The position numbers and the translations under genes were made by a program. From contig NC_092013.1 of the NCBI RefSeq assembly GCF_042242105.1, positions 18,964,618 through 19,028,617 of the forward strand: 64,000 bases of DNA, read 5' to 3'. Position 1 is the first letter of the stretch. Every line of letters starts with the position of its first letter. This DNA is from Pempheris klunzingeri. Taxonomy: Eukaryota > Chordata > Actinopteri > Acropomatiformes > Pempheridae. The notes beneath the pieces were generated by a model. That model worked only from the letters and a program-made list of their open reading frames with translations, was not told where the DNA came from and did not search any database. This document shows, in pieces, positions 1-14,157 of the stretch.

Positions 1-698
1 TGAAACAAAAGCACCGAGAACCAGCGAAACCTTTGAAAGGAACCGTATGTAAGCTCTTTTGTCAGATTATCTCAAGCAAATTGAGCACCTGACCTCAGCA
101 GTGATCTGAAGGATCTGCGCTCAGACCACCAGCCAAAACCAGGCTAAGCATGCGGCCTGTGACCTCCGCTCCACACAGTCCACATTAGCCTGGGGGCCAC
201 CAGGCAGATACCCTTTCAGGAAAAGGCTCCCCTGCTCTGGAGGACAATGGCTGTGTTGTCCTTGACAGAAAGGACCATTTCTGCATTGGATTCAATTTCT
301 TATAGAACAGAAGAATTCAAAAAATTTCACGACCTTTCTGTACTTTCCTGTCAGGCTGTTTGAGTCTTTACTATCCTGAAAGCTCTGGCTATTGTTCCCA
401 AACAGCAGTGTTCATCTGCGTCCACATCTGCACATGATACATGATACACGTGATAGTCGGTGCTCCACAGTTCCCCTCATGTAGAAATATGTTTGGCTTT
501 ATATCTTTTTATAGGTGGCACCAGTTCTTGAATGTGTGCAAGTGATTTGTTAGCGGCCTACTGTGCTTCCTGTTCAGCCTTGTCTGTTTCTGTTACATGA
601 CAAGAGTCTCGGCACATCTGTGTTTACAGCTGTGCGATGATGATGATGATCGAGGGATCTACTCTCTCTCTCGTTAGTGTTTGTTTACAAAGGGTTCA

Positions 699-715
699 GT
701 GTGTGTGTGTGTGTG
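699..715. repeat. (GT)n microsatellite
   Basis: Short uninterrupted GT dinucleotide run in intergenic DNA. Confidence 0.85.
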
Positions 716-2638
716 CGGTTGGTGGGAGGTTGTGTCGCTCTGTGAGGACGGACTGCTGACGGATGAGCTCTCAGTTACTGCAGTTGTCATGAGAATGTGC
801 TGATGGTCCAAACTATCACATCGTGACACTGTTTCACCATCTCACTTCAGTCTGCGCGGTGTCTTCACGAAGCCTGTCTCATAGGATTAATAGAATCTAA
901 ATGCACAATCTACAATAGAGCCTTTGGTTTCCATTGTCTTTACCTTCGTGTCACTGTATTGCTTTATAAAATGTGATGGTCTTGCATGATATAGGTCCAT
1001 CAACTACAAATGCAAAGTATGTTATATTACTGTTGAACATTTCCTAAAGCATACCGTGTGTTTTTAAGTTAATATCCCATCTTCCATCAGACCTCTTTTG
1101 CGATTTAACAATCCACTTGCAGAGCTTCGTAACTTAATTTCTGAGCAGAGACTATTTAAAATCTTCCATGGTGATACATTGAGGCACTTCTCGACTTTCT
1201 GGGTTTTCAGATTTGTTTTTGTGAAGCAGCTGAAATTCATGCGATCCTTTTCATAACGTTCATGTTACTTTTTTGTCGTCTTCGGTTTATTTTTCATTGC
1301 TTATGAATGCAGCTTTTCAGCAGCCATCTCAAGTCTCGGATGGCACCATGTCGGGTTGTTTGAAGTGGTCCATGGACTATCAGCAATAATTATACTTGTA
1401 TAATAATGTAAATAGATAAAGCTCCAAATTATTCTTTGTGTTGGAGTCGTTATCTCAAGCAAGTTCACACTCTAAATACAAACAAGTGGCTGGTCTGGAG
1501 AAAGAAAATCAGTCTACATGATTCCAAAGCATAGATTTTGTTTTTTCAAGTATCAAGCTAAAGTAAAAAAGTAGCGCAGTCATTAAACTTCTGCCAACTG
1601 TATTTTACTGAACATACTGTACACACAGTCAGCGTGTGCATGCAACGTCAATGATACTGTAATGTCAAGATACTCTCTGATGATGATGTGGCCTCAATGC
1701 CAGAGGATGTATGTCAGTCAGAGTGACATTCTGCCACAATAAGGGTCTGAGATTAAGTCTCTGCAAGGCACTATATCTCCAAGTTGGCTGACTTCCCACC
1801 GATGATGCCCCACGGCATTGGTGGAGTGCCACTGCACAGCCGTCTTGTACTGAAGGGTGATATAGTGAATCAGTGGAAAACATAGTTTGACGGAGGAGTA
1901 TGTCATCCAGCTGGAATGTCTCCCTATATGAAACCTACTTGTTGTAAACTGCCTGTATTATTCAGTGCCATTTCCTCATATGGGTACAGACGTCGTTGTT
2001 TGGAAAAACTCAAGCACCCGTTCTCTAGAGAGCAATCCCTGGTTTTCCATCTCAACTAAAACTGGTGAACTTTAAGAATCTGCACCTACTTACTCAGATT
2101 AGAAATGTATTTCTATTCTATTTATAACCTGCTTGTTGGTAATAAACGAATCCTTTCGAGTGTTGAACAAATGTGTGAGCCAGATAGGACTTCTGCTAGG
2201 AGGTCTCATGTGGCTTACAAGGCTGGAGCTGATTTATACAGTTAATGTAAAACACCAGAAATACATTAATTTAAGTTTTTAATCTTCTAAGAACTCTAAT
2301 TTCCTCTTTTAAAAACGCCTTCTCCTTACATGGATGTCTCTGATCAGTTAAGAGGACTGGCACTGAGCAGAGCCCCTCACATTAGCTGGTGAAAACATTA
2401 CAGATATTACAATATTAACCTGACAGCAAAAACAAGCGTGACGAGGAAAGTCAAAAGAGGCCAGTGGTCTCCCTCGGTCCCTTTCGTGGCTGGCCAGAGC
2501 CTATCAATCCAAAGATTGGCCCTTGAAATCAAATATGGTTGAGGCGGGACATTTTGTCCAAAGGCTGGAGAGGTTTGACCCCTGGGGTTGGTTGATGCCT
2601 ATTATACCATTGCCCCAAAGCACTGAACCCCCCTCCAA

Positions 2639-2639
<1 letters not shown>

Positions 2640-2672
<33 letters not shown>
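2640..2672. repeat. (CA)n microsatellite
   Basis: About 16 uninterrupted CA units. Likely length-polymorphic. Confidence 0.95.
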
Positions 2673-2674
<2 letters not shown>

Positions 2675-3973
2675 AGAGGATCAGGTGACCCTCCAACCTT
2701 TTGAAACTGTGTATGCGATCAAACCTTCCGCCTATGCTAAGGACACATTGAATGAAACACAGACTGTGTCTCTTTTACGGGGAATTTTTCCCTCCCGTCG
2801 CATTGCGGTTAGAGATATTTGGATGGGATAAATACAGTAAATACTGTAAGTTTAGGGCCAACAAAATGTCCTTGTTTTTTTTTTTTTCCCGTCTTTGCCT
2901 AAACACCCCCTGACACAGAGAAAAAAGACTGTATTGTATTGTGTCAGCAGTAACAAAAATGAAGCCAACTTTGAGCTGATTTAAAATTGATAAAACATTT
3001 TCACTCTTATCTTTCTTTTTCTGCCTGTTTTCCCTCCACTACCTCTCTTTTGTTTCTGTTAGTGCTTTGAGTAGTCAACATCACTAGAAAGGAGCTATAA
3101 AAATACAGTCTATTAACCAGTACCATTCACCACTTGCTCATTGTTCTGTCTTGGCTATTGGACGATTGTGTAATTATCTTTTTCTATATCCCTCAGTTAG
3201 AAGGGCATGTCTTTGATGCATTAAAAAAAGGTTCATCCTGTCTCTTTGTGATCAATTTTTTATGTATCACATTGTTGGTATGCTTGTTTGTTTAAGCCGT
3301 TTCAGTTGCCCCAGTTCCCTCCTCAGACAGCTCGGTATCATAAGAATTATGTTGATGTTGGAGTCCTTTGCCAACATGCAGGCTGAGTGCCAATACAAGA
3401 AGCAGTGTGCCCTAAATGCAGCAAGGTGCAAAGTAAGTTTGTGGAGATCTGAGATCTTTCTTTAAGGTAAACCATGTGTTTTAGTTGCCTTACCCTAACA
3501 TACCTAATCCATAATGTATTTGCCATAACACAGTGTTTCACTTATCCTAACTCTACTGTTGCTGCTATGTACAGAGAAAGGGAGGATGTGAGAAATATTG
3601 GCATTGGACTTAGTAACATCAGTGACATCCACAGCCTTGCCTGGTGATGGGGTGTCCTCAGAAGAGACACAGGTGCTCACAGTGGCCAGATGGTGATTTT
3701 CCAGTGATAAATGTCAACTTTTTTGTTTTTTTAGGAAATGCTGGATACTGGGTATGCCCCTTTAATCATGTCCTCTGGGCCTGGTGCTGGATTTCTGCTG
3801 CCTCTTTAATCTTGCATTTCTTATTCTCAGATGTGACTGTTCTGGCACTTTTACAGTCAGGATGTGGTTCTCCGTCTTACAATGACCTGAGATTTCACTG
3901 AGCAGAGATTTTCTGTCCTCTCTAATATTTCTGCACTCTGACAGGTCCATGCTTTGAAAAATAGATTGAAACA

Positions 3974-4012
3974 ATATACACACACACACACACACATATA
4001 TACATATATATA
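3974..4012. repeat. (CA)n-(TA)n compound microsatellite
   Basis: A CA run of about 10 units passes directly into an ATATATACATATATATA tract. Confidence 0.9.
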
Positions 4013-5518
4013 GTCTCTGTGAATTAGGCCCTGAAATGAGAAAACTCTCAACTAGTACAGCTCTGTCAAGATATAGGCATTAGTCATGTAATTGCACTTT
4101 CTGTAATGTAAAACCTTTTTGCAGTATTTTGAACCAGCACTGAAATGACTGTCACCATTGCATGGCATTATGTTGGAGAGCTGTGATTGTGAATATTTAT
4201 AAACGGAAAGCCACCACTGACATGTCATTTGAAAATAAGATACAGTATCTACAACTGGAAAAAAATCTGAAAGTTATGAACGTTCATTAAATGAAACTCA
4301 TCAGGGCACTTTTGGTAGTATTCTACTTTATCCAGCATTTTAGTTTAGCATTTTAACATTTAGTAAATAGTAATGCCTTATTTGATATTTCTATTGCTTT
4401 CCAATGCTTTAACTTTTTCAAGGAATTAAGGAGGAATTTTCTTTTTTAAGCATTCAGCATTGAGTCTGAACTTGCAATGTTTAAATGCAACTCTTCCGTA
4501 ATCACCTGACCTGACCTCGGGGAACTAAACTTAATTGGGCACACTTGTAGCATGAAAGCTAACACGCAAGATGGCTCCCAAATATTTGCCAATCTGGACG
4601 CCAGATGTGTCCAATCTATATCAACATAATTCCCAACACAGCTGCACTCAACTACAGTCTGAATTAGAATATGTTCTCACAAAGTCAATATACTGTAGAT
4701 GATTTATGGGTAATCGTTTTCTGTGGTACTTTGTATGGAATTTATAGTGTCCCAGTGGTCATAAATTTGAATGCGTGTATGTTTTTCTAATCTGCTAGAA
4801 CATAAATAAGATTCAAACAGGTGCTACTACTCACTGACTATTGATTTAGTATATTATATGGCACTATTCAGCTTGTGACCTTCAGGCATGATCTAACCTT
4901 AAGAGTAAACGCAGACCTTTGTGCACGTATGCTTAACTGCACATTTGTGTCCTTGGCTTCTGTGACCCCAGGTCCTGAGGTTGCAGTTAGCATGTGATTT
5001 TCAGTTTAAACATCCCTAATCCACACTCAGCTTGGTGGGTCAGTCGGCCACATGAGAGGGTTAAGGGAAAAAAAAGGCATTACTAAGCTTTTGCTGTCAT
5101 TTTCAATTAATCTGTCTGGTGTCTTTTTCAGTCCAGCAGTGTTGCTCCTGAATGTCAGCACAATTGAAACAAGATGGCTAAAAACACCTCACAGTCTGCC
5201 AGAGGGGTGAGCAGTGTTGAATTTAGCAAAATCTATCTGCTGCCCTCCTGTGGAGTCATGATGACACTGTTTATGTTATGTTTTATATTTTAGTAGATTG
5301 AAAAAACAAACAAACCCACAACCACAGTAGCTGTCAAGAATATGGATTGGCTGTTATGAAGTAAAACCATCTTAACTAAACAATCCTAATCTCACACCAC
5401 AATTTAATGCATCTGTCTGTCGTCAGTAATTCGTCAGTATTACATTTTTGTATTGTGGATCCAGCCTTTTTAAAAGTTTACACACTAGTGTTGATCAAAA
5501 ACAGTTGTTGTCTGATGT

Positions 5519-5581
5519 AGAAGTAATGGAGCGTCTAAATAACAAAATCTTTTTTTGTAATTTAGATGCTCCATTACTTCT
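5519..5581. other. 63-nt near-perfect hairpin
   Basis: Two 22-nt arms (5519-5540 and 5560-5581) are reverse complements except for one position that would be a G-U pair in RNA read from the + strand. After one A/A mismatch, six more pairs extend the stem to a 5-nt loop. Size and shape resemble a pre-miRNA stem, but a short foldback transposon relic is equally possible. I do not recognise either arm as a known miRNA. No gene surrounds it. Confidence 0.6.
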
Positions 5582-7229
5582 TGATTTTCTCATATGTTTC
5601 TCTGCCCTGCACCTGCTAGTAGATGTATAGCATAACACATCCTGTTTTGATGCCTATATCCTCAGAGGAGCAGCGACAGGGCAGGTACGCCTGTCCAACT
5701 GCTCATTAGAAGAACGAGCAAATTAATCCTCTCAGGGATCTTTTCACTATGCGAGGCCGACAACAACAGATGCACAGACCGGCTGCTGGAAAACTCCAAA
5801 TTATTGGTTAATTAAGCGTTCTTTGTGAAGGAGGGTTTGCCCAGAACGCATCGTGAGGACCCATGGAAGTAGACAAAATGTCAGCAGCAGCAGCAGTAGC
5901 ATGGCATACAGAGTAAAGCCCCCAAGGAATGAGTGACTTCATCTTTGTGACAGTCCAAGACTGGAATGCATTATGGTCTGATTGGATGGAGACATGTTAT
6001 AGGATTGTGTCAGATCACACTGAGTGATTGTTCCGGAGTAGACAAAAGCTTTACAGAAAACTACTTTAGAAGGAATGCTTTATTCATGCTCATCCATAAG
6101 GGATTCCTGCATAATAATGATGACTATATATAGACAGCAACATGCATTTCATGTTGCAGGGAGCCTTAGAGGAGTGTAAAGTCGTGTAGGATGTGGCATG
6201 AACAGTAGGATGCAGTGAACGTAAACACTGATGGATCACAGTCTTCTGTCACTTTGCTGTGATATTCTGTCCCCTGTTTGAGCATCTTTCTCTACTTGCG
6301 ATGTACATTACTGTAGCAAGTATGTAGGAATGATTAATATATTTAGATATATTTCTTTGATTTATACACAGTTGTTGTTGTTGTTCTATGCACACACAGG
6401 TCTGAAATACAGGTGCATGCACACACTCAGGATCCGTGGACCGGCATTAGTGGGGAGATGGAGCTGCCACATAGTCTGCCCCCAAGCACCTATGGCCTGA
6501 GCTACCGCCACCCGCAAACGTAAAGGTACATTTGATGTAATATGATTTTGTTTTCATTTCAGAAATTGTTGTTGTCACTTAGTCAGGTTCTTGATGTCAT
6601 TGTAATAAAAAAAACAAAACAACTGTTTGATATGTTGGTCGCAGCTGTCAGTAAATATATGCAAATATTTCATTTTTGTTTATCACAGCTAAACCTTTGT
6701 TTGAGATTATTAAGGTTAAAATATAGTAAAAGCAGACAAAAACTAAATTAAAATCCTGCATGGATAAAGGTATCCCTCACTGTCTGTCACGGTCTCAACA
6801 AAGAAGTTACTTGCTGTTCTGCAGTTTGCCAACGTTCTTGTCTCTCCCTCTCCCCTCACTCTTGAGTGTCTCCATCAGACAGGCTCATAACAGATAAGAC
6901 CCGCCTTTTTTGCGTTCAGCAACCAATCAGTGGGTCAGTGATTATGACGTTACCATGATGAAAGTCACTGACACTAACAACCTGACCCTGCCTATAGGCC
7001 TCAGACCAGCTCAAAATATTTAAATAATAATCTTGAATTTAATCGAGAAATTGTTCACATTCAACATAATGACGTAACAATCAGGCCAACACTTCTTCTG
7101 ATGACTCCAGGATCCTGTGACAGCAACCATTACCAACATTACAGAAATTAATTCCTGATCAAGACATCTCTGATCAAATCATGAATATATTTAAAACTGA
7201 GTTACAAGACTTTTTACGCGACTGCAGCT

Positions 7230-7271
<42 letters not shown>

Positions 7272-9234
7272 ACACGGACGGCAGAAATGTTTCCAAAGCC
7301 TTCAGCACTGTTTGTTATCTTGAGCGAACATATTTGTGCAAATGTAATAAAATATGAGGCGTGCTGGGCTCATTTACTGAAGCGAGCGGAGCTTTGCAAA
7401 GCACTCGCACAGATACAGTAATTCATGCACACAATGAAGACAGCAGAAAGTGACACATTTATTCAAAAACATCCGCTCAGACTTTAAATGTGTCACGTTC
7501 AATACTGCTCACATTTGTTCTCTCGGCACATCTCACTAAACAAACAAGTAAGAGATATTAGACACCGTGGCCTGCCACACCAAGGGGAGGTCTCACTCCT
7601 TCCTGCCTGTGCAATTGCCTTAGCTCAATGATTTATGAAAAGGAGAACAATCTGTGCACAGATGGGACATAGATATAAATATTCTGACCTGTCACAAGGA
7701 GGCTAGACTACATTGCTCCTAGCTTCAGGTGATCTATGACAATGTGTTGGAATAAGGTACCAAAACGTCTCCAATAAACGCTGAGAAAACTGAGAAAAAC
7801 TTACAAATGTGGCGATGTGATTGTGTCCTTGCTCCAAAACTTCTGAGCTCATCAGTCTTGACTGTTTCTGTTGTGCTCTGTTCTTTAATACAACCACTTC
7901 AGAGTTGATCCTTTATCCTTGCGATGCATCATTTGCACGTGACTAAATGATATATGCGGTAAAGGAGTCACAGTTCACCATGTACACCTGATCCAGTCGG
8001 CACGCCAGAACATTTTTTTTTTTTTTTCTTTTCCAATTTCCCAGGAGAAACGAAGGCAATTTTCTTTGGTGAAAAAGCAAAATGCTCATTTCATTATATT
8101 CTATTGATTTTTGACAGTAAGTCTGATTAGACTGTAAATCAGAGCATCAGAACTTAATTGGATGGTGTTATTGGAAGGCTGACAGACATTTTGGATGGTT
8201 GATATAATTGGCCGATTTGAGCTCAACGGCTTGTATTGTTTATTTGTATATGCTGTATGTCTGCTGATAAATACAGTCCCAAAAATAAATCAAGGATATG
8301 TTTGAGGTCAGTTAGAAACAATTTCCCCAATGCATGCACTACTCTGCTGGCTATTGATTTTATAACTTTATTTCTAGATAAAAACATGAAATCAGTCTTA
8401 CATGTTCAGTAGCGAACAGGCTCCAGTTATCAAGTTAATCAACAAAGAAACACAAGGACTCTGTAGAGGGTGACATCTGGTTGGCCATTAATTCCTGAAT
8501 TAACAGCTGACTGTGGGTTCATAGAAATGTGCCAGATCTCTGTTAAATTGTGCGGCCATGGCAGCTGCAGATATTAGCATTTTCTGATCCGGCATTCTGT
8601 ATTTGGAAACATTTTAAGTCCCACTGACCTGCTGGTGGGTCCGACGTTTCAAGCTCACATCATTCAACCAAACATTGATCAAACCTACAGGACTTTATTT
8701 TACATTCCAAGTTCTTAGAGTTTCTAAATAAAGACATCCAGAGCATTTCTGTTTAACTGGACGGTTCAGCCATTAAAAACATGAAATCTTGTAAACATCA
8801 TGTAGCTTCAAAGGGGAGCTGGATCAAACTGATACAGAAATGACCAGAGATCAAAGATCATCATGTGCACAGTTACATACAGATATACTAGCATTAGTAG
8901 GTTTAATAGGCTCCCTGACGACCGAAGGCATTGATTGTTATGTGATTTAGGTGAGATTAAAGTGCCTTTTTACATTTGATTGCTTATCATATGCTGATTA
9001 TGATGTCCTTTGCCACGCCATATCAGTATGAGCTCATTGAATGGATCAAGGATTGCACAGGACAGGACTAATCCAGATTAAATACAGCTTCTTCGTCAGT
9101 ATGAAAGTCGTCTTACATAAGCCACAGCGGACAGCCGTCTGAGTCTTTAGTTCCAGAGCGATCGCTGGCCGCAAGTTACCTTGAATAAAATTGATTTCCA
9201 GTTAGTTCCATGCAGTGATGTACAGAAGAGAGCA
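5582..9234. other. intergenic DNA, no gene recognised
   Basis: Non-coding sequence with a (CA)n run near 7235 and poly-T near 8012. The segment around 6400-6530 looks like a diverged interspersed repeat but I could not assign it. No supported coding region. Confidence 0.55.
7235..7262. repeat. (CA)n microsatellite
   Basis: About 14 CA units, followed by interrupted CA-rich sequence to about 7275. Confidence 0.9.
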
Positions 9235-9502
9235 CTGCTGTCAAAATATATGAATCAATTAGTCAATCAACGGACAATTACCTGGGGAAAAAATAGCTGA
9301 TAGCTGATTAATCATGGAAGTCTCACATGGTTCCAGCTCTTCACATATAAGGATCTGCTGCTTTTCTTTGATTTATGTAATTGTATAATGTGAAGACCTT
9401 TTTGGGTTTTGGACTGTTGGTCAGACAAAACGAGCAGTTTGAAGATGTTTATAGATTCAGATCAGTAGAGTGAAAATTATAGGTAGCTGCATCCCTTCGA
9501 TA
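9235..9502. repeat. teleost 'ATTAATCG'-type MITE, copy A
   Basis: Diverged copy of a dispersed teleost repeat. Its ends carry variants of CAATTAGTCAATCAACGG and GTGAAAATTATAGGTAGCTGCA. Its middle carries the block 'TTCCAGCTCTTCACATA...GGACTGTTGGTCAGACAAAAC', which recurs in the copy at 14158-14425. I recognise the family from fish genomes in general but cannot give its database name. Confidence 0.6.
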
Positions 9503-12426
9503 AAGACCACCATTACAGAATACAGTATGTCATATTCTGTCTGGCAGTGTGAAATAAGATGCATTTTCCAACCTTAATGTTGTATAAGGAGAAATAAAAG
9601 GGGAAACGGGTGAATGGGTTAATACTTGATACTGAGTTATGAGCTAATGTCGTCCATTTCTCTAAACTGTTTGTACAGTAATTGGCCTTGCTTCTATCAC
9701 ATTCGATCACTGCCGTCAAAAGGGGTACAAGCACCAAACTGCTTAATAGAGCCAATAAACAGAGACTTCCACGGGATTTATAGGTGCACTTTGGCACTGC
9801 ACGGCCTGTCAGCAGCAAACTGCCAGCGGTGGAATTTATTGCGCTGGTCAGTGATAGTATATACACGCACACCACCACTATAGTTGTCACGGGCTCCATA
9901 TAAACTACACATCTAAAGCCAAAAACAATATATTCAGCTAATGTGTTCATAATTATAGGAACCCTAGTGGGGGAAGAACAGCTTTCAGAGAGATCCATCT
10001 GTGATTGTGCACTGAGGATTGCGGATGTCTCTTCAAAGGCGTGGTATGTCTAATGAGGACTCGCTCTTTGAAGTCTGTCTTCATAAAGCTTTCTGCTTTA
10101 CTTGCTTTTGTTTGGATTTTTAGAAAAGATGAATTGCTCCTCCATTAACATTAAAAAGAAATGAAGGGGAACCATAGCTCATTGTTTGGTTGATTGGATT
10201 TGATTGTTATAGTTTGGTAATGGTAATAAACCCATTTAAAAATTGCATTGTATGTTTAATGGAGGAGGGCAGCCCCCTACATGCTGCCTGTCCAATGTAT
10301 CCGTTATGCAACACAATACAATGAAGCCTTAAAAATCACATACAGAAGATACATGACATGTCCTCTGTGTTTTTGAGAAAAAGCTTTTAAATATTGCATT
10401 GTTACTGTATATTGTTGTTATTAGGCGGGAAATGATATTCATTATTATTCTCATTGAATTTGGCCCACAACACTCCCTCCTCTATTATACATTATGTCTG
10501 TGAGATGACACAGAATGCATTTTTCACTGGGTCTTTTCCTACAGCTGTGCCCAGGCTCTCTCATCATCTCCACTGACCTGGATCATTACCTCATTCAGGC
10601 CCTCGCAGCAATATCGGTAAATATTTCAATGCAAACTGATGCCGGGGAGGGTAAATGGTCCTGTAACACAGAGTCATGCGAGGATGCTGTCCCTGCCAGC
10701 ACCGATACGTAGTCATAGTTTCAAATCTGTCGAAATAGGCAGCAGTTTGGCCTTTTGGAAATAGTCATTGTGGGTAGAAATAATAAGACATGAATTTAGG
10801 GGATTGTAATGGTGCAACATTCATAAAAATATCCTCCTAGGAAAAAAAAAACTCAGTTTCCATTTACGGTTTATGTCATATTCTCATTTTTTCTGTTGCA
10901 TCAGTTCAGGCAGGAAAACAAATCCAGCTCTGCATCTCAGAAATGATCAATCCACAGCCCAGTTTTTATTATTTTCCTACAGGGTATTCGAGCAATCTGA
11001 GGCAGGCAATAGTATGGATAAAATCATATGATAAAATCATATTTGATTTTATGCTGCAACAGGGATCTTAATCATGTTATCATAGATTTTCTGGAAATGC
11101 AATTGAAAATCTGGGTATACAAAGATGTAGGCAATTGCATTTTGGGAAATGTAGGGTCTGCTGATACCAATTTTTAGCCTGTGGAAATGGGATAGTTACC
11201 TTGGTGTGCATGTGAGTGTGTAACACCTGTGTGAATGTCTACGTGTTTCTTGCCCCATCAGGATGTCTTTATTTTATTTCTTTTTTTTAGTGATCCTGCC
11301 TTTTACCTCAGAGAGGTCTAATCTATACGACTTACTCTACAGGTGGTGTCAGGGTGGAATTATTAGAGTATTAATGCTGATCCTGAGACAATGAATCACA
11401 AGGGCAGGAACATAATAAGAATATACTCTTCCTGCGACTGCAGACAAACATTTGATTGGAAAACAATATCTCTTACAGAGAGACGCATCATTAACTGCAG
11501 TTGTGTGGTTATTTGTGTGAAACTGGGGCATGGTGTCTGTTCTGCATGTGTGTGTTTGTCCATGCATGAACGTACGTGGTTGAACTATTTATATTATCAC
11601 TGTAAATGTACACTGCGTTTGGCCTATGGCAGGAAATTAAAGCCAAATAAGTAGAATATCTGTAATCCTGCTTTGCATATCGTCCCACTCGTATTTGTAT
11701 GAAAGCATGTTAAAGTGTGTTTGTGTGTGTGTGTATTATGTATACACGTGGAGGTTCAGCTGCTTGGAGAGCAGTGTGTTGTGGGCAGCATGCTGTGAAA
11801 TTTAATCTCAAAGTGTTAATTTCACAGCCTGAAATACTGGGGAGGAAAATTCCCATTGCATTGAGGGACTGGGATCCCCCTCCCCATTTACTGTGGTTAC
11901 CCTAGTTACCATGGTTACCACCAGCATGCCAAAATGCCATCAAAGCAATGGCACCATCTGTTTGCACACTGATATTGGTTTTACTTGGACTTATATGAAG
12001 TACGGTGAGGCTACTGGACCTACAGGGCTGCTGTTTTCTCCGCTTCTTTCTGTTTTGTTTTTCCTCCTCTCCTTTTCCTCCTCTCCTTTTCCTCCTTTCT
12101 CCTTCTTCTACTCCTGCATCTGCATCATATGCTAAAATATGCAACTTTCACCATCTATACTGTCTATAGGTGAGATGCTGATATATGCTGTCAGACGATA
12201 TACATTTTTCTCTGCCATTTGTACCTTGATCACTATCCCTTCTCAGGGTGTGTTGGGCTAAAATGGGCAATGTTGCAAATTGATAGGCAGGACTGCTTTG
12301 TGGCAGTATTGGAGTTTCGGTCATGCTAGTGGTCCAGTAAAATATCTCAGTATGTACTTGACAGACATTCATGCTCACACATGATGTATCCTAACAGCTT
12401 TGGTGATCATCTGACTCTTTCTCTAA
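9503..12426. other. intergenic DNA, no gene recognised
   Basis: Low-complexity AT-rich stretches. A local direct repeat of ATAAAATCATAT lies near 11020-11050, and a pyrimidine tract at its 3' part is listed separately. Short open frames have no recognisable domain. Confidence 0.55.
12056..12106. repeat. TTTTCCTCCTCTCC pyrimidine minisatellite
   Basis: Three to four imperfect copies of a roughly 14-bp CT-rich unit. The + strand is almost pure pyrimidine. Confidence 0.75.
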
Positions 12427-12682
12427 TGCCACCATGGGGTTGACATTTGAGTGAAATGTCAAACTACTTTTGGAAGAGCTGCCATTAAAATTGTAATTTG
12501 TCTAATAATTTGGTTTATGACCACATACCAGCAAAACTAATGGCATTTGCAGGCATCAGCCTCAGCTGTAGGCTAATTTGTATTTAGTGCTAATTAGTAA
12601 ATGTTAGCATGTTAATATGCTAAACTAAGATAATGAACATGGTAAACATTGTACCCGCTAAACATCAGCACAAGGCTGTAGA
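12427..12682. repeat. dispersed teleost repeat (TTAGCATGTTAA type)
   Basis: Contains a run of blocks that I recognise as a common fish interspersed repeat: 'GCCACCATGGGGTTGACATT', 'TGGTTTATGACCACATACCAG', 'GTGCTAATTAGTAAATGTTA', 'GAACATGGTAAACATTGTAC'. Related blocks in the opposite orientation occur at 50500-51055. No coding capacity. Confidence 0.65.
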
Positions 12683-13068
12683 TTTTTGCATTGAAATGAC
12701 TGTGTACACTCTGACATTATCATTGGGTTGTTTTTCCATAAGCAGTTTGATATGAAAATTGACTGTGTGCTGAAGATGAGAAGGGTTTCTTTTTCTTTAA
12801 AAGTCATTAATTGTTTGAGATACTATAATTAAAGTGTGTGACTATACATAACATGCAATAATATCACATTGAGAGTCCTTACATGTAATATTAAAGATCA
12901 GTGTCGCATTATTCTGAGGCACAGAATGAATTGTAGTAGTAGTAGTACCACTCATCAATTAAGTGGATAAATCTATTTAATACTTAACCTATGTAGTTTT
13001 TAATGCAAAACCAATAATTAGTAAAATTTCCAAATGTCTTTCTTTCAAGAGAGTATGTCTGTGGAATA

Positions 13069-13245
13069 AATGGTAAATGGAGTGCATTCATGTAGCACTT
13101 TTATCCAAAGCATTTTACAGTTTTAGCCTCACCCACCCATTCACATGCACACGCTCACAATCAGAAGCCAAGTGTCTCGTCGATCATGACGTGATCGAGC
13201 CGCCAACCCGGCAATCAGTCGATGACCTGCTCCTGAGCCCATGTA
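13069..13245. repeat. dispersed teleost repeat (GGTAAATGGAGTGCATT type)
   Basis: Starts with 'GGTAAATGGAGTGCATTCAT' and 'TAGCACTTTT', continues with 'CACCCACCCATTCACATGCA', and ends with 'GATCGAGCCGCCAACCCGG' and 'GATGACCTGCTCCTGAGCC'. This matches the layout of a widespread fish repeat whose 3' part looks like the reverse complement of a tRNA-like head. A minus-strand tRNA-derived origin is therefore likely. It overlaps two short open frames, which I regard as spurious. Confidence 0.65.
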
Positions 13246-14157
13246 AAACGCCATACAGATCTTTTTGTACATCCCTCACAGTAGACACATTGTGCATTCC
13301 TCTCATATGAATGTTCCTGGAAAGGTCAGCCTCCGGGGGACTCTGCTCTGGAATATGTAATCTCTCGCTAAATGGCAGTTTTGCGGTGTTTGCCAGCTCA
13401 ATGAGTGTATTGTCATCAACATGCATTTACTGACAACGACAGGGCTGACACTAACCTATTGGTCAGACCCTCCACATTCAGTTGACGTGTAATCCCTCCC
13501 ACACTCTTAAGAATTGAATTATTAGTTTGTGCTGAGATACGATACATGCAGACTCTTATGTTTCCAGGCTCTCAGTGAATCCGTGACAAAATCAAATTGT
13601 CAGATAAGCAGGAGAAGTGAATCAGTAGCCGAGAAGACCGAAATTAAATAAGCATATGTCTGGCGTTGTTTATTGTGATAACCATTTTAATTGAGTCCTT
13701 GCACCTCTCCGTCCTGGTGATTCCTGCTGCAGCCTGCTACATTCCCAAATGAGCAGTTCTGCCATATCTCACTGTGAATTGGCAGCGAGACGCACACAGC
13801 ACCAGTCAGGAGTTACATTAGTCAGCCCATCTGCTCCCTACGAACTGTGGTTCGCACTTCAAGGATGTCTCTCATGCCGGCTCCTGAAGGGAGGTGCGAG
13901 CCTGATCATTTGCAGAAATAATGCAGCATGGTGCTGTTTCGAAGACGTATTTGAGAAATATGTCGAAGGAATCAAATTTGTTTTATTCCCCATCTACATT
14001 GATGCTGTTTGCCCTGTTGTTCAAATGCTGATAACTAATGAATGTTACCTGTTGAGTGTGTATATGGAGAATACGTATTCTACGATACTGCTCAATTTGA
14101 AGTCTTACAGAATCAAGCTACAATCATTAGTGCTCAAATTGATTAGATGGAAAAGGA

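Larger units (their letters stand above)
1..5518. other. intergenic DNA, no gene recognised
   Basis: AT-rich non-coding sequence. All open frames here are short (at most about 100 codons), overlap on both strands and show no domain or codon pattern I recognise. It holds short microsatellites (listed separately). No RNA gene or recognisable exon was seen. Confidence 0.6.

Noticed and set aside
9513..9998. 161-codon minus-strand open frame with hydrophobic runs
   Set aside because: Composition is that of AT-rich DNA. An 85-codon frame overlaps it on the other strand and no family is recognised.
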